Source: Acidobacteriota bacterium (lineage in GTDB: Bacteria > Acidobacteriota > Thermoanaerobaculia > UBA5066). From it: DNA of 64,000 nt. Under the pieces are notes generated by a model that was given only the letters and a program-made list of their open reading frames with translations, did not search any database and had not been told where the DNA came from. A program made the position numbers and the translations under genes. Positions 56,515-64,000 of the stretch are shown here, in pieces (the first letter of the stretch is position 1; the number at the start of each line of letters is the position of its first letter). Where the stretch lies: NCBI GenBank assembly GCA_008363385.1, contig RHKY01000016.1:25775-89774 (forward strand), given 5' to 3'.

Positions 56515-57921
56515 CTACCCGACCCGCGCTCCCGTCATCGCGGCCGGGTCGAGGACCTCGGCGATCTGCTCCTCGGTGAGGACCTTCTTCTCCCGGATCA
56601 GCGCGAGGATCCCCTTCCCGGTCCGCATCGCCTCCGCGGCGAGCTCCGTCGACTTGTCGTACCCGATGACCGGGTTGAGCGCCGTCACGGTGCCGATCGA
56701 GAAGTCGACGTAGTGGCGCATGACGTCCGGGTTGGCGGTGATCCCCTCGACGCAGTGGACGCGGAGCGTCCGCGCCGCGTTCATGAACATCGTCTGGGCC
56801 TCGAAGATGCAGGCGGCGATGACCGGCTCGAAGACGTTGAGCTGCAGCTGTCCCCCCTCCGCGGCGAGCGAGACGGTCAGGTCGCTCCCGATCACGCGGA
56901 AGCAGACCATGTTGACGACCTCCGGGATGACGGGGTTGACCTTGCCCGGCATGATCGAGGAGCCCGGCTGCTTCGGCGGCAGGTTGATCTCGCGCAGGCC
57001 GCAGCGAGGCCCCGAGGAGAGGAGCCTCAGGTCGTTGCAGACCTTGGAGAGCTTGATCGCCAGGCTCTTCATGCACGACGAGTAGAGGACGAAGGCCTGC
57101 GTGTCCTGGGTCGCCTCGATGAGGTCCGGCGCGAGGTGGATCGGGAAGCCGGTGACCTTCGCGAGGTGGTCGGCGCACTTCTGCGAGTAGCCCTCGGGCG
57201 CGTTGAGCCCCGTGCCGATCGCCGTGGCCCCCATGTTGACCTCGCAGAGGACGTTCTGGATCCGTTCGAGGGCCATCACCTCGCCGGCGAGGGTCTCGGC
57301 GAAGGCGTTGAACTCCTGCCCGAGCGTCATCGGGACGGCGTCCTGGAGCTGCGTGCGGCCCATCTTGAGGAGCGCGCCGAACTCCTTCGCCTTGGCGCGG
57401 AACGCGGCGATCAGCTCCTTCATCGCCGCCACGAGGCGGACGTTGCCGAGCGCCATGCCGACGTGGAGCGCCGTCGGGTAGGCGTCGTTCGTCGACTGCG
57501 AGCAGTTGACGTGGTCGTGCGGGCTGCAGTACCGGTACTCGCCCTTGGCGTGTCCCATCAGCTCGAGGGCGCGGTTGGCGATCACCTCGTTGGCGTTCAT
57601 GTTCGTCGACGTCCCCGCGCCCCCCTGGAAGACGTCGAGGCGGAACTCGTCGTGGAGCTTCCCGTCGATCAGCTCCTGGCAGGCGCCCTCGATCCCCTTC
57701 AGGATCTCGGCCGGGAACTGCCCGCAGTCGAAGTTCGCCCGGGCGGCGGCGAGCTTGACCATCGCGAAGGCGCGGATCAGGTCGGGGTAGAGCCGGAGCG
57801 GGACGCCGGAGATGTGGAAGTTCTCGAGGGCGCGGGCCGTCTGGACGCCGTAGTAGGCGTCGGCGGGGACGGCCAGGTTCCCGAGCAGGTCGTGCTCCAT
57901 GCGGGTGGCGGAATCTGACAC
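56515..57921 (-). CDS. aspA: aspartate ammonia-lyase
   Basis: 468 aa, the usual AspA length. The superfamily signature is intact, GSSIMPGKVNPVIPEVVNMV. FQGGAGTSTNMNANEVIANRALELMGH, VNCSQSTNDAYPTALH and MGRTQLQDAVPMTLGQEF follow the aspartase/fumarase plan, and the C-terminal SIGTVTALNPVIGYDKSTELAAEA fits AspA better than FumC. It converts aspartate to fumarate and ammonia in the cytoplasm. GTG at 57921 is chosen over ATG at 57900 because AGGAGG lies 6 bases upstream. First gene of an eight-gene minus-strand operon; a hairpin sits just upstream of its ribosome site. Confidence 0.93.
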   Translation of the reverse strand: MSDSATRMEHDLLGNLAVPADAYYGVQTARALENFHISGVPLRLYPDLIRAFAMVKLAAARANFDCGQFPAEILKGIEGACQELIDGKLHDEFRLDVFQGGAGTSTNMNANEVIANRALELMGHAKGEYRYCSPHDHVNCSQSTNDAYPTALHVGMALGNVRLVAAMKELIAAFRAKAKEFGALLKMGRTQLQDAVPMTLGQEFNAFAETLAGEVMALERIQNVLCEVNMGATAIGTGLNAPEGYSQKCADHLAKVTGFPIHLAPDLIEATQDTQAFVLYSSCMKSLAIKLSKVCNDLRLLSSGPRCGLREINLPPKQPGSSIMPGKVNPVIPEVVNMVCFRVIGSDLTVSLAAEGGQLQLNVFEPVIAACIFEAQTMFMNAARTLRVHCVEGITANPDVMRHYVDFSIGTVTALNPVIGYDKSTELAAEAMRTGKGILALIREKKVLTEEQIAEVLDPAAMTGARVG

Positions 57922-57933
57922 TTGCGACCTCCT

Positions 57934-57951
57934 GCGTCGTGGGAACGACGC
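57934..57951 (-). promoter_or_regulatory. hairpin/operator in the aspA leader
   Basis: A perfect 7-bp inverted repeat, GCGTCGT (57934-57940), 4-base centre, ACGACGC (57945-57951), ends next to the AGGAGG of aspA on the minus strand. It could be a repressor operator or a stem-loop controlling translation of the operon. Confidence 0.45.
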
Positions 57952-58096
57952 GCGGAAAAGACGATACGCGCGCGACGTGTTTCCGCCGTGCGAGGATCGG
58001 GAATCGGCAACGTCGAGAGCGTGAACGGCTCGCCCGAAAGGGAAGGGGAGCCGGACGCCGCTGCCGGGAGGAGAATGAAAGTTTGGAGGGAATCCC

Positions 58097-58636
58097 ATGA
58101 GCCGACACTGGATCGTCTCCGCCCTCGTCCTCCTCGCGGCCGGCACCGTCGCGTCCGCGCAGCAGCCTGCGGCCCAGCCGGCCGCCCCGCCCGCGGCCGC
58201 ACCCGCCAAGACGATGTCGCAGTCCCTCGGCCTCGTCGTCTTCCCCGCGAAGGGGCAGACGGTCGACCAGCAGAAGGCCGACGAGGCGTTCTGCTACGAC
58301 TGGGCCAAGCAGCAGACCGGCTACGACCCGGTGGCCCCGCCGCCGGCCCCGACCGCGGCGCCGCAGCAGGCCCAGAAGGGGGGCGCGGTCAAGGGCGCGG
58401 CCCGGGGCGCCGCCGGGGGCGCGGCGATCGGCGCGATCGCGGGCGACACCGGCGAAGGGGCCGCCATCGGCGCGGCCGCCGGCGCCATGAAGGGGCGTCG
58501 CGAGCAGAAGAAGGCGAACGCCGCCGCCCAGCAGCAGTCGCAGCAGCAGGCGCAGGCCGCCGGGGCAGCCCAGAAGGACGGCTACAAGAAGGCCTTCTCG
58601 GCCTGCATGGAGGGGAAGGGCTACACGGTCAAGTAG
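58097..58636 (+). CDS. glycine-zipper exported protein
   Basis: 179 aa. Signal peptide (VSALVLLAAGTVASAQQ), a Pro/Ala linker, a short folded part with LGLVVFPAKGQTVDQQKADEA and one Cys (AFCYDWAKQQTGYDP), a glycine-zipper segment (GGAVKGAARGAAGGAAIGAIAG, AAIGAAAGAM), a Gln-rich stretch and a C-terminal AFSACMEGKGYTV with a second Cys. Such proteins are thought to insert in or bind membranes. GGAGGG lies before the ATG. It is tail-to-tail with the next gene, only 6 bases apart. Confidence 0.82.
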   Translation: MSRHWIVSALVLLAAGTVASAQQPAAQPAAPPAAAPAKTMSQSLGLVVFPAKGQTVDQQKADEAFCYDWAKQQTGYDPVAPPPAPTAAPQQAQKGGAVKGAARGAAGGAAIGAIAGDTGEGAAIGAAAGAMKGRREQKKANAAAQQQSQQQAQAAGAAQKDGYKKAFSACMEGKGYTVK

Positions 58637-58642
58637 ACAGGA

Positions 58643-61183
58643 CTACCGCCGGCCGCCCCTTCCGCCCCCGTAGGACCGGCCCCCGCCGTACGAGCGGCCG
58701 CCTCCAGCGTAGGCCCGCCCGCCCCCGTCGCTGAAGCTCCGCTCGCGCGTCCCGCCCATCGTCCGTGCCGCGCTCGAACGGTCGAGCGAGGAGGAATCCC
58801 TCCAGCCGGAGACCGAGCGGTCCATCGTGCCGGCGCCGGCCGGGCGGGAGCCGTCACGAGTGCCGTCGCGCGCGCCGTAGTCGGCCGTGGTCGGCCGTCC
58901 CTTCGGGTCGACCGCGTTCCACCCGCTTCCCGAGTTCGACTCCCAGCCGTTCTCGCCCTTGCGGTAGACCGTGCCGTCCTTCCCGGCGTAGACGTCGTCG
59001 CCGATCCGCGCGACCCCGCCCGAGTCGCCCCGGATCCACGCGGCCGAGCCCTGCTGGCCGGTCCCGGCGTTGCCGACCGTGATCTTCCCGCCGCTGACCG
59101 ACTGGCCCGTGCTCGGGTTGTAGGCGACGCCGCGCTTCCCGTAGGCGTAGTTGCCCGTGTAGACGTTCGCCACCCCCGCGCGCTGGCCCGCCGCGACCGT
59201 GCCCGTCCGGGAGTTGTAGGACATCCCGACCTGGTTGGCCCAGCGGTTCCCCGTCCACGCGTTGTACCCCTGCGAGGTGCGCGTGACGGCGTACGTCGAG
59301 CCGTACCGGTGGTAGACGTTGCCGGTCGTGGCGGCCCAGCCCCCGGGCCCCCACGCCACGGCGCCGCCCGGCCCCCACGCCGCTCCCCAGTAGTACGGCG
59401 GGCGGTAGTAGGGGTACGGGTAGTAGTAGCCCCAGCCGATCGGGCCCCACCAGGGATAGGGCCCCCAGCCCCAGCCGACCGTCACCGTGGCCGTCCCCCA
59501 GCACCAGCCGAACCCGAACCCCGTCACCCACCCGGTCCAGGGCGTGTACGTGAGCGCGACGCCCCAGCCGTACGTCACCGGGGGGCCGAACCAGACGGTC
59601 CCGACCCACGGCACGTAGGTGTAGCCCGTGCCGTAGACGACGATCACGCCGGAGCCGTGCGTCACGTAGACGCCCTTGTAGCCCTGCGTGTACCCGACCT
59701 CGACCTCCTTGTCGGTGGCGCGGTAGACGCGCACGTAGGTGACGTGGTGGAGCGGGGAGGACGGCGGGATCGCGTAGACCTCGGCGGGGACGGCCGTGGC
59801 GACCTCCCAGGGCCCCTTCAGCGAGTCGGAGGTGAACCAGACGCCGTTCTCGACGGCGTAGAAGTCCCCCTTCGGACCCCGGACGATCGGCGTGGCCGTG
59901 TTGGCGACGTACGCGACGCTCGTCCCGTCGACGGCCACGAGCTTCGGGTCGCCGTCGAGCTTCGGCGGGTTGAGCTTCGCCTTCTTCCGGTCGACCGTGG
60001 CCATCTCGGGGATCGTGGCGGCGACGACCGCCTCGGCGGCCTGCAGCGTGCCCGGGATCGAGGCCTTCACGTTCTCCTTCGGGCTGTCGTCGGGGATGGC
60101 GGGGAAGTCCTCGGGGAGCCGGCCGCCCGGGACGAACTCCCAGGGCCCGTCGGTGGAGGAGGACCGGAACCAACGGCCCGAGACCAGGACGTACGTCGTC
60201 CCCTCCGCGGCGTGGCGGAAGACGTGCCCCGTCGTGTTCTCGACGTAGGAGAGGCGCGTCCCGGGGACCTCCTTCCACCTCGGATCGCCGTCCACGACGA
60301 TCAGCTCGGTCGGCCGGGTCGCGACGTGGACGACCGGCGGGGGGGCCTTCGAGAGGGTCGGCCTGGCGGCCGGGTCCTTCGGGTCGGTCTCGGGCTGGAG
60401 GAGGTCGACCTGCCCCCCCTCGACCGCCTCTTCCTTCGCCTTCGCGAGCTCCGGCCCGGGGGCCTTCACGACCGTCCACGGCCCCGCCAGCGAGGCGGCC
60501 TCCAGGAAGCCGTCGAAGACGTGGACGTAGTGGCGGCCGGCGGCGTCGCGGAGGACGAGCGGCCGCGTGTTGAAGACGCGCTCGAGGCCCGTCCCCTTGA
60601 CCTTCTGGTAGGCCGGGTCGCCGTCCACGTAGACGAGGATCGCCGGCACCCAGGAGAAGACGATCCTCGGCGGGTCGTTCTTCAGGTCGAGGGCCCGCAC
60701 CTTCTCGACGGCCCGCGAGACCGACATCTCGGCCTCGAGCCGGTCGAGGGAGACGCTCTTCAGCCTCTGAGGGAAGGCCTTCCGGATCGACGCCAGGTGC
60801 TCGGCCTCCTTCCCGGGCTCGGAGGGGAAGCTGAGCTTCTCGAACGTGAGCTTCTCGACCCTCACGGTCCGGACGGAGCGGTCGACGACCGTCTCGGCCG
60901 AGAGGTCGACGACGCCGTACCGCGTCTCGTCCGACCCCTTGAACCTGACCGCCAGCGCGGCGCGCCCCGTCAGCTTCCGGCCGTCCCACTCCTCCAGCTC
61001 CGGCGGGTAGAGCCGGTAGGTCACGTCGCCGACGTTGGCCTCCCGCGGCCAGTCTTGCGACGGCTTCTGCCCCGCGGGCACCGGGTCGGTGGTGGCCTTC
61101 GGCGTCGCGGCCGGGGCGCCCCCGGCGATGCAGAGCGACAGCGTCACGGCGGCGAGCGAGCCGAGCGTCGAGAGTCCTCTCAC
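58643..61183 (-). CDS. large exported W/Y/G-rich protein, often named carbohydrate-binding family V/XII
   Basis: 846 aa. Signal peptide, then three similar beta modules of about 90-100 residues with recurring phrases: ILVYVDGDPAYQKVKGTGLERV, LIVVDGDPRWKEVPGTRLSYV and LVAVDGTSVAYVANT, each followed by YVLVSGRWFRSSSTDGPW-like strands. A region of about 120 residues dominated by Trp, Tyr and Gly follows (about 500-640, e.g. YPYPYYRPPYYWGAAWGPGG), and then a Gly/Ser/Arg repeat tail. This order is that of exported proteins generally labelled carbohydrate-binding V/XII; sugar binding is not demonstrated. GTG start with GAGGTGA upstream. Confidence 0.82.
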   Translation of the reverse strand: MRGLSTLGSLAAVTLSLCIAGGAPAATPKATTDPVPAGQKPSQDWPREANVGDVTYRLYPPELEEWDGRKLTGRAALAVRFKGSDETRYGVVDLSAETVVDRSVRTVRVEKLTFEKLSFPSEPGKEAEHLASIRKAFPQRLKSVSLDRLEAEMSVSRAVEKVRALDLKNDPPRIVFSWVPAILVYVDGDPAYQKVKGTGLERVFNTRPLVLRDAAGRHYVHVFDGFLEAASLAGPWTVVKAPGPELAKAKEEAVEGGQVDLLQPETDPKDPAARPTLSKAPPPVVHVATRPTELIVVDGDPRWKEVPGTRLSYVENTTGHVFRHAAEGTTYVLVSGRWFRSSSTDGPWEFVPGGRLPEDFPAIPDDSPKENVKASIPGTLQAAEAVVAATIPEMATVDRKKAKLNPPKLDGDPKLVAVDGTSVAYVANTATPIVRGPKGDFYAVENGVWFTSDSLKGPWEVATAVPAEVYAIPPSSPLHHVTYVRVYRATDKEVEVGYTQGYKGVYVTHGSGVIVVYGTGYTYVPWVGTVWFGPPVTYGWGVALTYTPWTGWVTGFGFGWCWGTATVTVGWGWGPYPWWGPIGWGYYYPYPYYRPPYYWGAAWGPGGAVAWGPGGWAATTGNVYHRYGSTYAVTRTSQGYNAWTGNRWANQVGMSYNSRTGTVAAGQRAGVANVYTGNYAYGKRGVAYNPSTGQSVSGGKITVGNAGTGQQGSAAWIRGDSGGVARIGDDVYAGKDGTVYRKGENGWESNSGSGWNAVDPKGRPTTADYGARDGTRDGSRPAGAGTMDRSVSGWRDSSSLDRSSAARTMGGTRERSFSDGGGRAYAGGGRSYGGGRSYGGGRGGRR

Positions 61184-61286
61184 GTCTCACCTCGAGCCGG
61201 ACGCGCCGCGATGGCGGGAGCGGCCTGCGCGTCCAGCGTCCCCTCGCGGACGAGGATAGCCCGGTCCGGGGGCCAGTGCCGACCCC

Positions 61287-63353
61287 TCAGTCCTCGGGCG
61301 TGCCCTTCCGCCAGCGCCCGACGGCGGCGAGGGCCGCGAGGAGAGGAAGCGCCGAGAGGGTGACGAGGGCGCCGAGCCTCACCGCGGCGGTGTCGGGGCG
61401 GAGCCGGACCTCGTGCCGGCCAGGCGGGACGACCACGCCCCCGAAGCCGAAGAGGACGTCGGTGACCTCCACGGGCTCCCCGTCGAGCGTCGCCTCCTCG
61501 ATGGCGTCGAGGCGCCGGTAGACGAGGAGGAACGACGGGGACGGCCCGGGAGCGTCCACCGAGAGCGACAGCGCGTCGGCACGGTCGTGCACCGAGAGGA
61601 CCCGGCCTTCGGGGAGCGGGTCCGGCAGGCCGGTCGGCGGGTCGGAGACGTAGGCGGTCCCCGGCTCGAAGCCCTCCTCGAGCGCCTTCCCGAGGAGAGC
61701 CTGCCCGTCCGGGTCGGCGACGAGGCGCCGCGCGAAGCGGTAGGGCGGGAGCGGGTCGTCCATCGGGTGGAGGCGGGGGCGCTCGGTCCCAACCTCGATG
61801 TCCACGACGTGCGTGACGCCGACCGTTCTGAGGAGCCTCGGCACCAGCGGGCTGCCGGCAGGCGCGGCTCTCTTCAGGAAACGGAGCCACTCGACGTTCT
61901 GCCGCGGCATCAGGAGGTCCAGGTCCCCCTCCAGCGCGTAGCCGTGTCCGTGGAGCGACGCGAGCTCCGGCTTCAGGGCCTCGCGGTAGAGGCGGTGGAT
62001 CTCCTCGATTCCCGGGCGTGCCCTCGTGGTGGCCCGGTATTCCCAGAGCGCGAAGACCCGGAGCGGCGGCGCGTCCGGGACCGGGGCTCCGAGCCGGTCG
62101 AGGAGCGGCGGGCGAAGCGCCTCGGGCCGACCCACGCGCATGAGGCCGCGGGCGATCGCTTCGCGGTCGAGGAGGACGACGGCGGCGAGCGAGGCCGCGG
62201 CGAGCCGCTGCCGGGACTCCGGGAGTCGGCGAGCGATTCGCGCCAGCCCGAGGGCGGCGAGCCAGAGGGCGCCGAACCCCCAGAGCGCCAGGTGCTTCTC
62301 CGGGTAGCGCACCGAGAGCAGCGGCGGGAAGAGCCGCGCGCAGGCTGGCCAGACGGGTGTGGCCGGCCCGAGAGCCAGGAGGAGCCCGAGAAGCGAGAGC
62401 GAGGCCGGGGCGAGCGCCTGCCGGCCCGCGAGGAGGCCGGCGACGCCGAGGAGGATTGCCGCCCGGCCGGGGGTGACGGAGGGCAGGTACGGGTAGGGGA
62501 CGCCACGTTCGGGCAGCCCCCCCGACGTTCGCCAGTCGGCGACGACGCCGTCCCACGCGAGCTCGGGGAGGCGCGCCAGGGGGAGCGACTTGAAGCCCGC
62601 AGTCTCCGGGCTGATCTCTCCCCACGCTCCCCGGACGCTCCGCTCCACGGTCCGCAGCCCGGAGACGACCGCCGGTGCGGCCAGGGCGGCCGCCAGGAGC
62701 GCCGCCCCCGCCAGGGCGGCTGCCTGGCGCACCGCGGCGTCCCGCCGGACCCCGGCTGGCAGGAGGACGAGGGCGACGATCGCGGCGTAGAGGAGGAACT
62801 CGGGCGCGCCGGAGACGACGAGTAGCGCCGAGACGAAGGCCAGCGGGACGACGCGGCCGGGGACGGGCCGCTCGAGCGCCCGCTCGGCCGCCAGCGCGAA
62901 CCACGGGAGGAGAGAGAAGGCCGCGTGGTGACCGAGGAAGGGGGAGTAGGAGAGGAAGGGCCCCGACAGGCCGAAGAGGAGGCCGGCGACGGCCGAGGCC
63001 TCTGGCGAGAGCCCACGGCGCCGGGCGAACAGAGCGAACCCCGCGACGCCGGCTGCCACCCGGATCAGGATCCACGCCTTCATAGCGGCGCCGACGGGGA
63101 GGAGGACGAACAGGACGTTCAGCGGGTCGAACGCGGCGGCGCCCGGCGAGCCGAGGAGCGGCGAGCCTCCCCAGCGGTACCGGTCGAGCCACGGCACCTC
63201 CCCGGCCCGGACCGCTTCGGCCAGGTGCGCCTTGAGCGGGTAGAAGTAGTAGGGGAGGTCGCGCCCGACCGGGACCTCGTCCCCGAGGAACGCGCGATAC
63301 GGCACCCACGACAGGAGGATCGCGACGACGAGCGGCAGGGCGCGTCTCAGCAT
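61287..63353 (-). CDS. YfhO-like GT-C membrane protein
   Basis: 688 aa. N-terminal helix, then the YfhO-type first loop GDEVPVGRDLPYYFYPLKAHL and GEVPWLDRYRWGGSPLLGSP, and about ten further helices (to about 400). A periplasmic segment follows, with a final C-terminal helix (LGALVTLSALPLLAALAAVG). YfhO-like proteins are predicted polyprenyl-phosphate-sugar glycosyltransferases or flippase helpers. ATG at 63353 starts at a proper transmembrane leader; there is no clear ribosome site. It lies 73 bases downstream of the SRPBCC gene. Confidence 0.82.
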   Translation of the reverse strand: MLRRALPLVVAILLSWVPYRAFLGDEVPVGRDLPYYFYPLKAHLAEAVRAGEVPWLDRYRWGGSPLLGSPGAAAFDPLNVLFVLLPVGAAMKAWILIRVAAGVAGFALFARRRGLSPEASAVAGLLFGLSGPFLSYSPFLGHHAAFSLLPWFALAAERALERPVPGRVVPLAFVSALLVVSGAPEFLLYAAIVALVLLPAGVRRDAAVRQAAALAGAALLAAALAAPAVVSGLRTVERSVRGAWGEISPETAGFKSLPLARLPELAWDGVVADWRTSGGLPERGVPYPYLPSVTPGRAAILLGVAGLLAGRQALAPASLSLLGLLLALGPATPVWPACARLFPPLLSVRYPEKHLALWGFGALWLAALGLARIARRLPESRQRLAAASLAAVVLLDREAIARGLMRVGRPEALRPPLLDRLGAPVPDAPPLRVFALWEYRATTRARPGIEEIHRLYREALKPELASLHGHGYALEGDLDLLMPRQNVEWLRFLKRAAPAGSPLVPRLLRTVGVTHVVDIEVGTERPRLHPMDDPLPPYRFARRLVADPDGQALLGKALEEGFEPGTAYVSDPPTGLPDPLPEGRVLSVHDRADALSLSVDAPGPSPSFLLVYRRLDAIEEATLDGEPVEVTDVLFGFGGVVVPPGRHEVRLRPDTAAVRLGALVTLSALPLLAALAAVGRWRKGTPED

Positions 63354-63426
63354 CGTGCAACGGTGGGCGTCATGGGCGCGCCGATTCTCCCCGAGGGGCT
63401 CGGCCCCCGCAATCGCACGGCGAGCG

Positions 63427-63906
63427 TCAGGCGCGGAGGCGCTCCTCGAGGGCCGGCAGGGCCCGCTCGAAGAGCGGCCGGAACTTCCGGAGGAGGAGCC
63501 CCGTGAAGGGGCGGACCCACCCGGGGACGTCGATGCCGACCGCGTACGACAGGCGCGTCCCGCCCTCGGCCGGCTCCATCCGCCAGTCCTCGACCATCGC
63601 GGAGACGATCGGGAGCCGGGTCGCCACCATCGTGAAGGCGAACCTTCGGCCCCTCTCCCAGGCCAGGAACCGCTCGTCGAGGACCATCGGCCCGACGCTG
63701 ACGCGGCGCCTCGTCCCGGTCCCTTCCCTCTCCGGGCTCGTGACGACCGCCTCCCGGAAGTCGGGGAACCACCGCGCCCAGCCCTCGTGGTCGGCCAGGA
63801 CGTCGAAGACCCGCTCCGGCGGAGCCGGCAGGAGCCGGGAGAAGCCCAGGCGGACCCCGGCGCGCTCGGGGAAGGAGAGGTCCTCGGGACGCATCGCGAA
63901 CGGCAT
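63427..63906 (-). CDS. SRPBCC-superfamily (polyketide-cyclase-like) protein
   Basis: 159 aa, no signal. The helix-grip pattern is visible: FSRLLPAPPERVFDVLADHEGWARWFPDFREAVV, GRRFAFTMVATRLP, DWRMEPAEGGTRLSYAVGI and a long C-terminal helix RKFRPLFERALPALEERL. The superfamily binds hydrophobic ligands or acts as cyclase/aromatase; no specific ligand can be inferred. ATG at 63906 with AGGAT upstream. It lies just downstream of a group II intron end. Confidence 0.82.
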   Translation of the reverse strand: MPFAMRPEDLSFPERAGVRLGFSRLLPAPPERVFDVLADHEGWARWFPDFREAVVTSPEREGTGTRRRVSVGPMVLDERFLAWERGRRFAFTMVATRLPIVSAMVEDWRMEPAEGGTRLSYAVGIDVPGWVRPFTGLLLRKFRPLFERALPALEERLRA

Positions 63907-63966
63907 TGGTAGATCCTGCTAGTCCTTTCGCGGCGGAGCCGCAAGAGTCGTCACAAGACCCCCTTT

Positions 63967-64000
63967 CAAACCGTGCGTGCGGGTTTCCCGCACACGGCTT
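63967..64000 (-). mobile_element. group II intron domain V (3' end of an intron extending beyond the right edge)
   Basis: On the minus strand the last 34 bases read AAGCCGTGTGCGGG, AAA, CCCGCACGCACGGTTTG. This is the domain V hairpin of group II introns, with the catalytic AGC triad, lower stem AGCCGTG/CACGGTT, upper stem GCGGG/CCCGC and an A-rich loop. A GGGGG run and further stems follow, as expected between domain V and the intron 3' end, which should fall in 63907-63965 just ahead of the SRPBCC gene. The intron-encoded protein, if any, is beyond the window. The exact splice boundary cannot be fixed. Confidence 0.75.

Overview
This is GC-rich DNA (about 70% by eye, strong GAC/GTC/CTC codon preference) from a Gram-negative bacterium. 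Lipoprotein boxes, beta-barrels ending in aromatic residues, three complete tripartite efflux systems and a dTDP-rhamnose gene pair all point to a two-membrane envelope. Gene content would suit Acidobacteriota (Thermoanaerobaculia-like) or a myxobacterium-like lineage, but no marker gene here settles this. No rRNA, tRNA, CRISPR array or complete insertion sequence was found. The only mobile signatures are a group II intron domain V at the extreme right edge and one degraded gene remnant.

Layout: 1-1147 (minus) dTDP-rhamnose genes rfbD (partial) and rfbB. 1289-3364 GAF-GAF sigma-54 activator, then a triple palindrome. 3513-9669 STAS protein plus a complete RND efflux set (adaptor, pump, outer-membrane channel). 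9823-20541 an envelope/carbohydrate run: GH63-type glucosidase, GH13 protein, a phospholipase C/P1-nuclease-fold enzyme fused to a beta-barrel, a two-HKD phospholipase D-like lipoprotein, a SulP transporter and a D15-type barrel. 20611-24065 small duplicated periplasmic protein, a DUF2252 remnant, a coiled-coil porin and a small barrel. 24111-27934 GT-C membrane protein with an ILEI-like domain and a small secreted protein. 28068-44500 sensor kinase, two further complete RND sets in tandem, two small secreted proteins and two response regulators. 44548-48531 AraC-type regulator and the DUF4136/DUF3300/DUF2950 envelope proteins.

48572-57921 (minus) is a tight eight-gene operon transcribed from aspA leftwards: aspartase, a small secreted barrel protein, a DASS dicarboxylate transporter, an AspT-type antiporter, exported asparaginase, a DcaP-like porin, exported glutaminase and PPK2. 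It reads as a module that admits Asn/Gln through the outer membrane, deaminates them in the periplasm, imports Asp, releases ammonia and fumarate, and exchanges C4-dicarboxylates.

58097-63906 holds a glycine-zipper protein, a very large W/Y/G-rich secreted protein, a YfhO-like membrane protein and an SRPBCC protein; the group II intron 3' end follows.

The most unusual items are the phospholipase-fold/beta-barrel fusion coupled to a PLD-like lipoprotein (14057-17592), the compartment-spanning Asn/Gln/Asp operon, the ILEI-type domain on a GT-C protein, and the tandem efflux locus bracketed by a kinase and FixJ-type regulators.
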